The position numbers and the translations under genes are program-made. From the NCBI RefSeq assembly GCF_003626695.1, contig NZ_RBAH01000005.1, positions 1-64,000 on the forward strand: a stretch of DNA of 64,000 bases. The letters are read 5' to 3'. The stretch comes from Paenibacillus ginsengarvi. GTDB taxonomy: Bacteria; Bacillota; Bacilli; Paenibacillales; NBRC-103111. This document shows positions 33,101 to 41,544 of the stretch, in pieces; position 1 is the stretch's first letter, and every line of letters begins with the position of its first letter. The notes beneath the pieces were generated by a model. That model worked only from the letters and a program-made list of their open reading frames with translations, was not told the origin of the DNA and did not search any database.

Positions 33101-35945
33101 GTTTTCAGGCGATCTGTATTTTACGAAATGGATGGGAAAATCCGATCTGGCGTTCATGAATTACATGGGCTATGACGCGATGACGTTCGGCAACCACGAA
33201 TTCGACCAAGGCACGAAGGCTTTGTCCGAGTTTGTCCGCGACGCCAAGTTTCCGTTTGTAAGCTCGAACATCGATTTTACGAAGGATGCGAACATGAGCC
33301 AGCTGCTCCGCTCGCCGAGCACGATTCCGGCTTACGGCAGTCCGGGTCGTGCGGAGAACGTAGCCGGCATCTACCCTTATGTCATTCTGGACGTGCAAGG
33401 ACACAAGGTCGGTGTATTCGGCATGACGACCGAGGATACGAAGGAAACGTCCAGCCCGGGCAAGGACGTCGTATTCCAGGATGCGGCCGAATCGGCCAAA
33501 GCGACGGTCGCGGCGATGCAGGCTAGCGGCATCCACAGCATAATCGCCCTGTCGCATCTCGGGTACGGAAGAGACAAGCTGCTGGCCGAACAGGTGGAAG
33601 GCATCGATCTGATCGTCGGCGGACATACGCATACGAAGCTGGATGCGCCGGAAGTCGTCGTGGATGCCGCGAACCAGACGCCTACGGTTATCGTGCAGGC
33701 GAACGAATGGGGCAAGTTCCTCGGCCGCGTCGACATTACGTTTGACAGCCAAGGCGTCGTTCTGACGGGCAAGGACTCCGCGGGCAAAGAGCGGCTGACC
33801 GGCAGCTTGATGGCTGTAGACGCCTCCGTACGGGAGGACGAGACGGGCAAGAGCATGCTAGAGCCGTACAATGCGCAGCTGGAGGAACTGAAAAAAGAAG
33901 TGATCGGCAAAACGTCGGTCGTGCTGGACGGCGAGCGGGCCAACGTTCGCTCCAAGGAGACGAACCTGGGCAACTTTATCGCCGACGCCATGCTGGCGAA
34001 GGGTAAGGTTTTGAAACAGGCACAGATCGCCATCCAGAACGGAGGCGGCATCCGCGCTTCGATTGACGAGGGCGACATTACGATGGGCGAGCTGCGGACG
34101 GTCATGCCGTTCGGCAATACGCTCTACATTCTGGATGTGACCGGGAAGCAGCTGCTGGAAGGGCTGGAGAACGGCGTCAGCGGAGCGGCGGGTACGGACT
34201 TGCCGGGCAAATTCCCGCAAGTAGCCGGGATGACATTCAAGTGGGATCCGAAGCAGCCGGCCGGTCACTTCGTCTATGACGTGTTCGTGCAGAATGGCAC
34301 AGCCTATGAACCGCTTGATTTGACCAAAACGTACCGCATTGCCACGAACAGCTTTATGGCTGGGGGCGGGGACGGTTATGTTTCCTTCGCCGAAGCGGTT
34401 GCGGCCGGAGCGTATCATGAAGATCTCGGATACGCCGATTACACGAATTTTATCGAGTACATCAAGGAGCTGGGCGGCACCATTGCGCCGATGGCGGAAG
34501 GCCGGATCGTCAGGGCGGATAAACCCGTTCCGGGCGACGGCGGCGATGACGGCGGTAGCGGCTCCGACAACGGCTCTGGCAATGGAACCGGCAACGGAGG
34601 CAATTCCGGAAGCAGCAGCAGCAATGGCAACAGCGGTAATAACGGCAATGCCGGCAACGGCGGCGAAACGGGCAATGGCGGCGCTTCGGCGGAAGCGGGT
34701 ACGGTCGTATTGAACCCGTCGGCGCTGAACGTCACGACAGAGACGAACGCTTCCGGGCAGACGGTAAGCAAAGTAACCGTCGACTCCAAAGAACTCGCGT
34801 TGGCGATCTCGGGGGCACAAACCGCAGCTCCGGCCGGAACGCAGGCCGTTATCGTGATCGATGCGTCCAAAGTTGCCGGAGCGACAGCCATAGATCTGCC
34901 GGCCGATGCGCTTGCGGCAGCTTCATCGGGCGGAGCCGTGCTCGCGATCGAGACGCAAGCGGCCAGCTACCGGCTTCCGCTGGAAGCCTTGAACTTGGGA
35001 TCGCTGGCGTCCGGCAAGAAGCTCGAAAACGCCCAAGTGCGGATCGCCATTACACCTGTCGAGGGCGCTGTAATGCAGGCACTCTCGGCAGCAGCCGACA
35101 AGCTTGGCGCGAACGTAGCGGGTCGGCAGGCGGTCAGCTTCGAGGTACTCGTCACTGTGGACGGGAAGACGACGGAATGGAACGATTTTGGTACGACGTA
35201 CGTCACCCGTCTCTTGTATGTACCCTCGTCGTTGGATGCGAATGCTACGGCCGTCCTGTTCGACCCGGCCACGAGCGAATTCGCCTTCGTTCCGTCGACT
35301 TTCACGACGGTGAACGGCAAGACGGCCATTGAAGCGAAACGTCCGGGAAACAGTACGTACTCCGTGCTTTCCTTGAACAAAAGCTTCAGCGACCTGAACG
35401 GCCATTGGGCAAAAAAAGACGTTGAAGCGATGGCTTCCCGTCTGATCGTCAAAGGCGTATCCGACACGGCGTTCGCGCCGGACCGCTCGATTACGCGCGC
35501 CGAGTTCACGGCCTTGCTCGTTAGCGGCCTTGGCCTTTCTCCGGAAGCATCGGCGCAATCGTTTGACGATGTCGGGACGACCGCCTGGTTTGCCGGATAT
35601 GTCGGCAAGGCGGCCAAAACCGGACTCGTGAACGGCAAGGCGCCGGGGCGGTTTGAACCGGACAGCACGATTACGCGGGCGGAGATGGCCGTGATGATCT
35701 CCCGCGCCATGACGCTCGTCGACAAAGCAAACGAGCCGGGCGGCAACGGCAAGGATGCTCTGAACATCTTCCAGGACCGCGCCGCGATTCCGGCCTGGGC
35801 GTCTGCGGACGTAGCTTCTCTTGCCAAGCGTGGCATCATGAACGGCACCGATGCGGGCTTTGCTCCCGACGGCGACGCGACGCGCGCGGAAGCGGCGGTT
35901 ACGCTGCTGCGGACGCTGAGGACGCTGCGGTTCGTCACCCCGTAA
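30138..35945 (+). CDS. SLH-anchored multidomain nucleotidase/beta-propeller surface protein
   Basis: The 1935-residue secreted protein starts at TTG ten bases after GAGGAG, with a signal peptide ending near PAFA. Domains in order are a lamin-tail-like domain (~50-160, FINQVYGGG...FIELYN), an Ig/He_PIG-like domain (~267-355, GLPAGLAINRNTGVITGIP) and a choice-of-anchor-I beta-propeller (~356-855). Then come a Big_2 domain (~856-938, VTWSSSDKSVAAVDANGNVT), a metallophosphatase (~945-1215; HTNDTHAH, DAGDVFSGD, FGNHEFD, VGGHTHTK) and a 5'-nucleotidase C domain (~1255-1455; ETNLGNFIADAM, NGGGIRASI). A Gly/Ser/Asn-rich linker (~1467-1518), a beta domain and three SLH repeats (~1750-1935) end it. It is probably a cell-wall-bound nucleotide phosphatase that salvages phosphate or nucleosides. 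Confidence 0.9.
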   Translation: MKRKGKRLLALLLGAELLSGSLVSAVPAFAAEAVPLAGTPYQANGMYDVNVPHVFINQVYGGGLSVAADTYSSNGFIELYNPTGGAVSLNGWALWYADATSTSTGASGPWEKLNLSGSIPAHSSYLIKGNDTGAAPANRTVDISAKGDLTFSRFINNKGLKVVLMSNQTTLSDSDKNPFLNKPSGYVDMLGTGSNDNNSKIDGYEFAHPSGSPEGTSKKKAIRRKVLLDTDNNKADFEQVDYSAADAPTVTDKGPRSSADGAWGVAPLTLDQPALSSAYVSSYYTAKLNAGGGTPPYAFEATGLPAGLAINRNTGVITGIPAAATSGPSAVTVAVYDNAVPRASVSRTLILDVKQDPLSIRKIGHYAVGMSNADGGVAEIVKYNKDNGKFYLVNGSTNPPTLDIVSLQTNGQAMTKEKSVDVRALSETGGFVYGDLTSVDVNTVTKRVAVSVQEKDANKNGKILVLDYDGQLLKTYEAGKQPDMIKSTADGRYILTADEGEPRTAGIDPEGSVTIADTITDTVTRVRFDDPSVIDDLVHIRGASDAGGIIRGSGTKEDAVFDLEPEYMALSDDNRTAYVSLQENNAVAIVDIAAKKVTAVKGLGYKDLNDPRNTLDLLKDNRVHLENVPFFGMYMPDGIASYSRDGVNYLFTANEGDVTEWNGRNTGSKIGSVKGSLNPSSAAAQFLAGKTEYDSVEVASDMGTDGIYLFGGRSLSVWNADTMTQMFDSGSDFESITAERLKDYFNASHANNTLDNRSAKKGPEPEDIKIGKVGSKMFAFVGLERIGGVMAYDVTDPARPAFAAYVNTRDFSAGLDTDTGPEGIEFIPAPSSPTGLPLLLVAHEVSGTVAVLQLDVTKVELDQKALTLKAGGAAGRLAATVSPVGSGAATVTWSSSDKSVAAVDANGNVTPVAAGQAVISAISADGFGVAETAVTVQPADASTDTWTLTVMHTNDTHAHLADVAKRATLVKQVRAEDGDSILVDAGDVFSGDLYFTKWMGKSDLAFMNYMGYDAMTFGNHEFDQGTKALSEFVRDAKFPFVSSNIDFTKDANMSQLLRSPSTIPAYGSPGRAENVAGIYPYVILDVQGHKVGVFGMTTEDTKETSSPGKDVVFQDAAESAKATVAAMQASGIHSIIALSHLGYGRDKLLAEQVEGIDLIVGGHTHTKLDAPEVVVDAANQTPTVIVQANEWGKFLGRVDITFDSQGVVLTGKDSAGKERLTGSLMAVDASVREDETGKSMLEPYNAQLEELKKEVIGKTSVVLDGERANVRSKETNLGNFIADAMLAKGKVLKQAQIAIQNGGGIRASIDEGDITMGELRTVMPFGNTLYILDVTGKQLLEGLENGVSGAAGTDLPGKFPQVAGMTFKWDPKQPAGHFVYDVFVQNGTAYEPLDLTKTYRIATNSFMAGGGDGYVSFAEAVAAGAYHEDLGYADYTNFIEYIKELGGTIAPMAEGRIVRADKPVPGDGGDDGGSGSDNGSGNGTGNGGNSGSSSSNGNSGNNGNAGNGGETGNGGASAEAGTVVLNPSALNVTTETNASGQTVSKVTVDSKELALAISGAQTAAPAGTQAVIVIDASKVAGATAIDLPADALAAASSGGAVLAIETQAASYRLPLEALNLGSLASGKKLENAQVRIAITPVEGAVMQALSAAADKLGANVAGRQAVSFEVLVTVDGKTTEWNDFGTTYVTRLLYVPSSLDANATAVLFDPATSEFAFVPSTFTTVNGKTAIEAKRPGNSTYSVLSLNKSFSDLNGHWAKKDVEAMASRLIVKGVSDTAFAPDRSITRAEFTALLVSGLGLSPEASAQSFDDVGTTAWFAGYVGKAAKTGLVNGKAPGRFEPDSTITRAEMAVMISRAMTLVDKANEPGGNGKDALNIFQDRAAIPAWASADVASLAKRGIMNGTDAGFAPDGDATRAEAAVTLLRTLRTLRFVTP

Positions 35946-35961
35946 GCTTGCGCTTATCATT

Positions 35962-36013
35962 AAAAAGCCATCTCCCTGCAGGATGAAACCTGCGGCGGAG
36001 ATGGCTCTTTTTA
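35962..36013 (+). terminator. Rho-independent terminator
   Basis: AGCCATCTCC...GGAGATGGCT with an internal CTGCAGG/CCTGCGG stem and a TTTTT tail. It follows the surface-protein gene by 16 bp. Confidence 0.85.
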
Positions 36014-36091
36014 AACAGCAGAGCCGGGTGGAACCTTTGAAGGCCGCTTTACAGGAGCCTATTATTTTAACTTGGCCTGGGTTATATATTT

Positions 36092-37444
36092 CTACTGTGC
36101 CAAATGATCCAAACTCGGCTGCAATCTGCCCCTCAGAACATACAGCATGATGGCGCCAACAAGGAACGCGACGGCATCGGCAATGACGAGCGACCAGACT
36201 ACTCCGTGAAAACCGTTCATCCGATTGGCGATAAACAACACAGAAATTAGCGTAACCCCTTGAATGATAGACATAATAAACGCTGCTGTTCCTTGCGCTG
36301 TTGCTTGGAAAATCCCCGTGAACAAGGTGGTCATTCCCGTAATGAACAAGGACAAAAAGGTTACGTGCAGAATGTAGCTGCCCATTTCAATTAATTGGGG
36401 GTCATTCGTAAATAAACCAATCAAGTGGTCGGAAATCAGATAAACGATGACGCCGAACACGACCGCTAACGCTACAATCGCTTGGATCGTAAAGCCGATA
36501 GTTTGCTTCATGCGTAATTTATTCGCTGTAAAAGAGAAGGCAATGAGCGGCACAACCCCCTCACATAACCCCATCAGAATAAACTCGGGAAATTGCAATA
36601 AGCGTGATGAAATTCCGTAAGCCGCTACGGCCTGATCCCCATATTCGATAAGAAAATAGTTTAAAAGAAGCGACATTGCGCCCAAGAAGATACTCATAAC
36701 GAAGACGGGAACGCCGATTTTAAATACATTGCTCAAAATGTCCCTGGAAGCCTTGAACCATTTTACGGAAACCGTTAAGAAACGGCTCTTAAATCCCATA
36801 TGGTAGGCGTAAAACGCGCTCGCAATAAAGTTGGAAATGACCGTAGCCGACGCCACGCCGATCACGCCCCAATGGAAGACGAAGATAGCTACTGCATCGA
36901 GAATAATATTCACGGCGACACTGAGGATCATACCGCTCATCGACGTGATTGCTGCTCCCTCGGAGCGCACAATATTTTCCAGTGTGAAAAATAATACGAC
37001 AAATGGTGAACCAAGAAGCATAACCGTGACATAGTCCTTCGTGAATCCGAAGGAGTCGGGCGTTGCCCCCAGGCCGTGAACGATTAGATCGATTAGCGGC
37101 AGACCGGTGGCCATTACGATAAGACCGAGAATCAAACTGCTGTAAACGGCGAACGAAGACACATGCTTTACATCGTCATATTTCTTCTCTCCCAGCAAAC
37201 GGGAGATGAATGTGCCGCTACCCATGCCTATCAAGTTGCCTAGCGCCATAATGATCGCGAATAACGGCAAAGTTAATGCGAGTGCGGTTAACATAGCCGT
37301 ATTATGGAGAGTACCCAGGAAATAAGCATTCAAGATGGTATATATGACATTCATGGACGTGCCTAACATCATGGGTACAGCGAAGTGAGCTACGGCTTTG
37401 GCGACCGGCGCTTTTTCAAAGTAATGGAGGTTTTGTTCATCCAT
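36092..37444 (-). CDS. MATE-family multidrug/sodium antiporter
   Basis: The 450-residue form begins at MDEQNLHYFEKAPV; the longer frame runs into the operator region. Twelve membrane segments are expected. The features AKAVAHFAVPMMLGTSMNVI and GMGSGTFISRLLGEKKYDDV are typical of the DinF/NorM-like MATE group with the conserved Gly-rich loop in each half. It likely exports cationic drugs in exchange for Na+ or H+. It is divergent from a TetR gene across a three-site operator, so TetR repression and induction by a pump substrate is likely. Confidence 0.9.
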   Translation of the reverse strand: MDEQNLHYFEKAPVAKAVAHFAVPMMLGTSMNVIYTILNAYFLGTLHNTAMLTALALTLPLFAIIMALGNLIGMGSGTFISRLLGEKKYDDVKHVSSFAVYSSLILGLIVMATGLPLIDLIVHGLGATPDSFGFTKDYVTVMLLGSPFVVLFFTLENIVRSEGAAITSMSGMILSVAVNIILDAVAIFVFHWGVIGVASATVISNFIASAFYAYHMGFKSRFLTVSVKWFKASRDILSNVFKIGVPVFVMSIFLGAMSLLLNYFLIEYGDQAVAAYGISSRLLQFPEFILMGLCEGVVPLIAFSFTANKLRMKQTIGFTIQAIVALAVVFGVIVYLISDHLIGLFTNDPQLIEMGSYILHVTFLSLFITGMTTLFTGIFQATAQGTAAFIMSIIQGVTLISVLFIANRMNGFHGVVWSLVIADAVAFLVGAIMLYVLRGRLQPSLDHLAQ

Positions 37445-37469
37445 GTGAATCACTTCTTTCTTTATTTTG

Positions 37470-37560
37470 TTATCTAACAGTGTAAGATTGAACCTTACAG
37501 TGTAAGATGATATCATGAACGTATGGAATCTGTAAAGCGAAAACTTACACTGTTAGATAA
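37470..37560. promoter_or_regulatory. TetR-type operator array between MATE and tetR genes
   Basis: TTATCTAACAGTGTAAG (37470-37486) and its exact reverse complement CTTACACTGTTAGATAA (37544-37560) flank a third, near-palindromic CTTACAGTGTAAG (37494-37506). All three share the core CTTACA(C/G)TGT(A/T)AG. The spacing places sites over the MATE promoter side and right before the regulator start, which predicts autoregulation and repression of both genes. Confidence 0.8.
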
Positions 37561-37574
37561 AAGGGCGGATACCG

Positions 37575-38261
37575 ATGAAAAAGCAGCAGCCTCAGATTTC
37601 GGAGGATAAGATTTTGGAAGCTTCATGGGTGCTTCTGGGGGAGGAGGGCATTGAGAAGTTCAGCTTGAGACGATTGGCCGACCGGCTTGGGATTCAAGCT
37701 CCCTCGCTTTATTGGTACTTCAAGAGCAAACAGCATCTCTACCAGCGTCTGGCCAATCACGTATCGAAAATCATTCTGGAGGAGTTCGACACCGAAGGGG
37801 ACTGGAAGGAGCAACTGCTGGGGCTGGCGGTAACGGTACGGAGTGTGCTCAGCCGGTATCCCTGTTCCACGCAGCTCATGATGATGACGTTGCCCCACGA
37901 ACCGGATATCATCCGGTTCACCAACCGAATGCTGCTCTGCGTGGAATCGACGCTGCTTGAGCAAGAACAGAAAATGCAAGTGGTTACTACGCTAGTGAAC
38001 TATGTGTTTTACTTCGTTCTGGATGATTACCAGCACGAGCGCAATGTCTCGGTTATGCTTAAGGAACAGGAGGCGCTTCCGGGCGAGGAGATGGCTCGGC
38101 TTCTGGACTCGATGAGCGAGACGGAAGCGGGACTGTTTCGGAGGATGTTCAAGAACGGGCTGTTCGAGCTGATGGGGACCGACGCGGCGTTTGAATTCGG
38201 CTTGAAGCTGATTGTGTCGGGAATTGAACAGGTGATCAAGGAGCAGGAGAAAGGAAAGTAA
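37575..38261 (+). CDS. TetR-family repressor (TetR_C-type)
   Basis: The 228-residue regulator has the N-terminal HTH ILEASWVLLGEEGIEKFSLR then RLADRLGIQAPSLYWYFKSK, the classic TetR pattern with LYWYF. The C-terminal ligand domain resembles the TetR_C class (QLMMMTLPHEPDIIRF, LVNYVFYFVLDDYQHER). It most likely controls the divergent MATE pump and itself through the three inverted sites between them. It is followed after 54 bp by a cell-wall hydrolase gene with its own ribosome site. Confidence 0.9.
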   Translation: MKKQQPQISEDKILEASWVLLGEEGIEKFSLRRLADRLGIQAPSLYWYFKSKQHLYQRLANHVSKIILEEFDTEGDWKEQLLGLAVTVRSVLSRYPCSTQLMMMTLPHEPDIIRFTNRMLLCVESTLLEQEQKMQVVTTLVNYVFYFVLDDYQHERNVSVMLKEQEALPGEEMARLLDSMSETEAGLFRRMFKNGLFELMGTDAAFEFGLKLIVSGIEQVIKEQEKGK

Positions 38262-38315
38262 CACTTCCGCTTCGCCTACAATATGATGGGTTTAGAACGC
38301 TAAAGAGGTGAGCCG

Positions 38316-38759
38316 ATGGGAGTCGTAAAAGCCAGGAAACAGGATATCGATATGTTGGCAAGGTTGCTTCGAGCTGAAGCTGAGACCGAAGGCGAAACGG
38401 GGATGCTCCTTGTTGGAAATGTTGGCATTAACCGAATCAGAGCGGACTGCTCCGATTTTAAAGGAATCCGGACCATTCCCCAAATGATCAACCAGCCGCA
38501 TGCGTTCGAAGCGCTGCAGCATGGTTTGTACTATCAGAACGCAAGAGAAAGGGAACGCCGTCTGGCCCAACGGGCCGTAAATGGGGAGCGGAGCTGGCCA
38601 GCCAAATTCTCCTTATGGTATTTCCGCCCAGGATCGTTCGAAAATCCCGGACCTTGTCCGCCGACTTGGTATAATCAGCCGCTCGCGGGACGGCACAAGA
38701 AGCACTGTTTTTATGAACCGACCGCGGAAGAATGCGAAAATGTATACAATACGTTTTGA
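38316..38759 (+). CDS. Cell wall hydrolase, SleB/CwlJ-type (Hydrolase_2)
   Basis: The 147-residue enzyme is nearly just the Hydrolase_2 domain: DIDMLARLLRAEAETEGETG with the catalytic-type Glu, VGNVGINRIRADCSDF, FEALQHGLYY and FRPGSFENPGPCPPTWYNQP then LAGRHKKHCFY. Its size and lack of a signal peptide match CwlJ, the spore-coat-side cortex-lytic enzyme, rather than SleB. It would digest cortex muramic-delta-lactam peptidoglycan during germination. RBS AGAGGTG lies before ATG. No gerQ partner is adjacent. Confidence 0.85.
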   Translation: MGVVKARKQDIDMLARLLRAEAETEGETGMLLVGNVGINRIRADCSDFKGIRTIPQMINQPHAFEALQHGLYYQNARERERRLAQRAVNGERSWPAKFSLWYFRPGSFENPGPCPPTWYNQPLAGRHKKHCFYEPTAEECENVYNTF

Positions 38760-38766
38760 TTCTCAT

Positions 38767-38794
38767 TAAAAGCCGCGTAGATCGCGGCTTTTTT
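38767..38794 (+). terminator. Rho-independent terminator
   Basis: AAAAGCCGCGTAGATCGCGGC then TTTTTT, directly after the cortex hydrolase. Confidence 0.8.
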
Positions 38795-38918
38795 GAGTTT
38801 AGGAGAATGAAGTGGAAGGGGTGGGGAGGAAGCAGCGCCGCGCTATCCGGGTAAAAAACCGCTGACGGGGGAATCGTACAAATATACCAGTTTTGTAAAC
38901 ACCGGGAGGGAAAAACCC

Positions 38919-39803
38919 ATGCCGATCGCGGCGATCAACGGGACGCAGATTTATTACCAAATACACGGAACCGGAACGCCGATTGTGTTCATTCATCCGC
39001 CGCTATTGACGAGCGCCAATTTCCGCTACCAGCAGGTGCAGCTATCCGGCGAATTTGCCGTCATTACGTTCGACATACGCGGACACGGCCGCAGCCGCGC
39101 TTCCGAACCCCTGCTCACCTACGAGCTGATCGCCCACGATCTGGTGCGGCTGCTCGATTACTTGGGCATCCGGCAAGCTTACGTCTGCGGCTACTCGACA
39201 GGCGGGTCGGTTGCGATGGAGGCCATGCTGACATATCCGGACCGGTTTCTCGGCGGCATTCTCGTCAGCGCGATGTCGGAAGCGAGCGATATTACGCTTC
39301 GCAGCCGAATTCGGCTCGCAGCCGGTTTGTCCCGCACCAAGCCGATGTTCCGGCTGCTGATGTGGGCGATAACGCGGGGCAATGCGGACAGTCCGCTCAC
39401 GGGACGCAATTTGCTCCAGGATGCGGTCCGAGGCAGCATGGCGAACATCCGGCAATATTACAAGTACAGCCTGAACTATAGCTGTACGGACCGCCTGCCT
39501 GCGCTGCGCGCCCCCATTTTGCTGCTGTACGGCAAAAAGGACCGCTCCTTCCGCAAATACCGACGCAAATTGACAAGGGCGCTGTGGTCCTGCGATGTGG
39601 TCGTATTTGACGACGAAAAGCACCAGCTTCCGACCAAATCCGCACTGGCCATGAATGAGACGATCCGGCGCTGGGTCCGGGGCAGCGAACGCCGCCGCTC
39701 AGCTTCGCAGGAGACGGATGCAAGAGAGCGGCCAGGGGTGACGATGCCTGAAATGCCGCGATACGCCGAGACTCCCGGTGCCGAGGAGCAGGCCGAATAC
39801 TAA
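38919..39803 (+). CDS. Alpha/beta-hydrolase
   Basis: The 294-residue protein starts at ATG eight bases after GGGAGGG. It has the fold markers IVFIHPPLLTSANFRYQQVQ (oxyanion-side strand), DIRGHGRSRAS, the nucleophile elbow VCGYSTGGSVAMEA (Ser), the acid LLLYGKKDRSF (Asp) and the His in DEKHQLPTKSAL. This is a complete catalytic triad. It would be an esterase-like enzyme; the substrate is unknown. The last ~35 residues (RRRSASQETDARERPGV...) are charged and disordered. It precedes dnaB on the same strand but with a 186-bp gap. Confidence 0.85.
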   Translation: MPIAAINGTQIYYQIHGTGTPIVFIHPPLLTSANFRYQQVQLSGEFAVITFDIRGHGRSRASEPLLTYELIAHDLVRLLDYLGIRQAYVCGYSTGGSVAMEAMLTYPDRFLGGILVSAMSEASDITLRSRIRLAAGLSRTKPMFRLLMWAITRGNADSPLTGRNLLQDAVRGSMANIRQYYKYSLNYSCTDRLPALRAPILLLYGKKDRSFRKYRRKLTRALWSCDVVVFDDEKHQLPTKSALAMNETIRRWVRGSERRRSASQETDARERPGVTMPEMPRYAETPGAEEQAEY

Positions 39804-39989
39804 ACGCTAGACCTACACAGTCCCCTGCCAGGCGAATGGCGGGGGCATTTTGCGCTGCGTTGCTGGATATAAATTGCTAGTTTTGCAAGCAAGGATTTTG
39901 GGCACGGTCCGGTCCATTTGTGATAGAATAGAGAAACGGATTCGATCATCCGTCCGGATCTGCCTATGGCAAGGAATGGAGACACGTTC

Positions 39990-41486
39990 ATGCGTATTAC
40001 GAATCAGTTGCATTTTACGGAAAACCACCGGTTTTGCGTGTACCGGGATTTTTCGCTAAGCGGGCTCGATTACCGGATGTTGTCCGGCATCTATCAGCCG
40101 ATGGTAGGCGGGCTCGCTATCAGCGTCTATCAGACGCTGTATCAGCAGGTAGCCGGAGACCGGACAGGCTTCTCGGAGCTGGAGCAGCAGCGGAAGCTAT
40201 TTCTGGCTCTCGATCTGGAGCTCGGCGACCGGGGGCGCAAGATGCTCATCGAGATGTCCTCGAAGCTGGAGGCGATCGGGCTGCTGCAGTCGAACCGCAA
40301 ATATTCGCCGGCATCCGACGATTACATGTACGAATATGTGCTGAGCGGGCCGCTTACGCCGCAGGAATTTTTCAAAAACCAGCATTTGGTCATGCTGCTT
40401 CACGATAAGGTAGGCAAGTACGCGGTATTGTCGCTGCGCGAGCAATTTTATTCGCCCGAACCCGAGGAGATGCAGCACCCCGGGTTATTGTCCGAAGATT
40501 TGTCCGTGCCGTTCTACGACATATTCCGGCTTAATACGCAGATGTTCGACCACGAGCTGGAGCAGGCGCTGCAGGAAACGGCGCCGTCGCGGGAAACCGA
40601 GCATCAGCTTGACGTGACGACGAAGGCGTTCCATTATAGCGATATTATTCAGCGGTTCCCCCGAGGCACGTCCCGCAATCGGCCATTCGTAGAAAATTTG
40701 CGTCACAACCCCGACCAAATGTTCGATATTAACAAGATCGCCCGCAAGTTCAACTTATCGCTCCGGGAAACGTGCAGACTGCTCGACGAGGACGGCATGT
40801 TCTCCGAGGACGGCAGGCTGGAGACGGATATGCTGCAGTACAAGGCCAATCTGTATTTCCGGCAGGACAAGGACCGGGAGCAGGAGCGGGAGCGAATGTT
40901 TCACAAAATCGCCGGCATGGCGAAGCCGGACCCGGTCGAACCGCTCGAGGAGAAGCCGGTCGAGATGGAATTTTATCTCGAGGTGCCGACGTTGTTTATA
41001 GGCCAGTGCAACCAGCATCAGTACAATCTGATCATGCGTAACGAACCGTATACGAGGGTGCTCGAGCGTTTTTTCCCGAAAGGCTCGGTGCCGAAAACCG
41101 TTTCCGAAATATTCGAAAAAATCGACGTCAATTACAAAATGCCGGATGAAGTCATCAATGTGATGATCCATCATCTGCACGTATACAAGGAATCGTCCTG
41201 GACGAAAAACTATATCGACACCGTGGCCTCCAACATGATGGCCAAAGGCGTCGGCAGCTACGAGCAAGCAGTCGCTTACATACGCGAACAGACGCTGAAG
41301 CGGAAGCAGCGAAACGCCAAAACGGACGGCAAGCTGACACCGCTCACCGGCAAAGGACGCGGCACCCGCCAGCAAAAACCGAAAATTGCCATCATCTCCG
41401 ACATTCCGGCGACAAAGCCGGTCAGCGAGGAGAAGCTCGCGGAAATTCGCAGGCTGGCCCGGGAAATCGACGGGAAAGGCAATTGA
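39990..41486 (+). CDS. dnaB: Replication initiation/membrane attachment protein DnaB (helicase loader)
   Basis: The 498-residue form starts at ATG eight bases after GGAG; a longer frame begins at a poorer site. This is the Bacillus-type DnaB, not the replicative helicase. It helps load the DnaC helicase with DnaI and DnaD. The N-terminal winged-helix part (YRMLSGIYQPMVGGLAISVY) and C-terminal DnaB/DnaD tail domain (MPDEVINVMIHHLHVYKESS, then KNYIDTVASNMMAKGVGSYE and QAVAYIREQ) are both clear. The neighbour is dnaI, giving the standard Bacillales primosome pair. Confidence 0.92.
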   Translation: MRITNQLHFTENHRFCVYRDFSLSGLDYRMLSGIYQPMVGGLAISVYQTLYQQVAGDRTGFSELEQQRKLFLALDLELGDRGRKMLIEMSSKLEAIGLLQSNRKYSPASDDYMYEYVLSGPLTPQEFFKNQHLVMLLHDKVGKYAVLSLREQFYSPEPEEMQHPGLLSEDLSVPFYDIFRLNTQMFDHELEQALQETAPSRETEHQLDVTTKAFHYSDIIQRFPRGTSRNRPFVENLRHNPDQMFDINKIARKFNLSLRETCRLLDEDGMFSEDGRLETDMLQYKANLYFRQDKDREQERERMFHKIAGMAKPDPVEPLEEKPVEMEFYLEVPTLFIGQCNQHQYNLIMRNEPYTRVLERFFPKGSVPKTVSEIFEKIDVNYKMPDEVINVMIHHLHVYKESSWTKNYIDTVASNMMAKGVGSYEQAVAYIREQTLKRKQRNAKTDGKLTPLTGKGRGTRQQKPKIAIISDIPATKPVSEEKLAEIRRLAREIDGKGN

Positions 41487-41544
41487 CGGACGGCAGGCAA
41501 ACGATCTGAACTGAACGAAGAACGAAAGGAGCGTGCTTTTCCAT

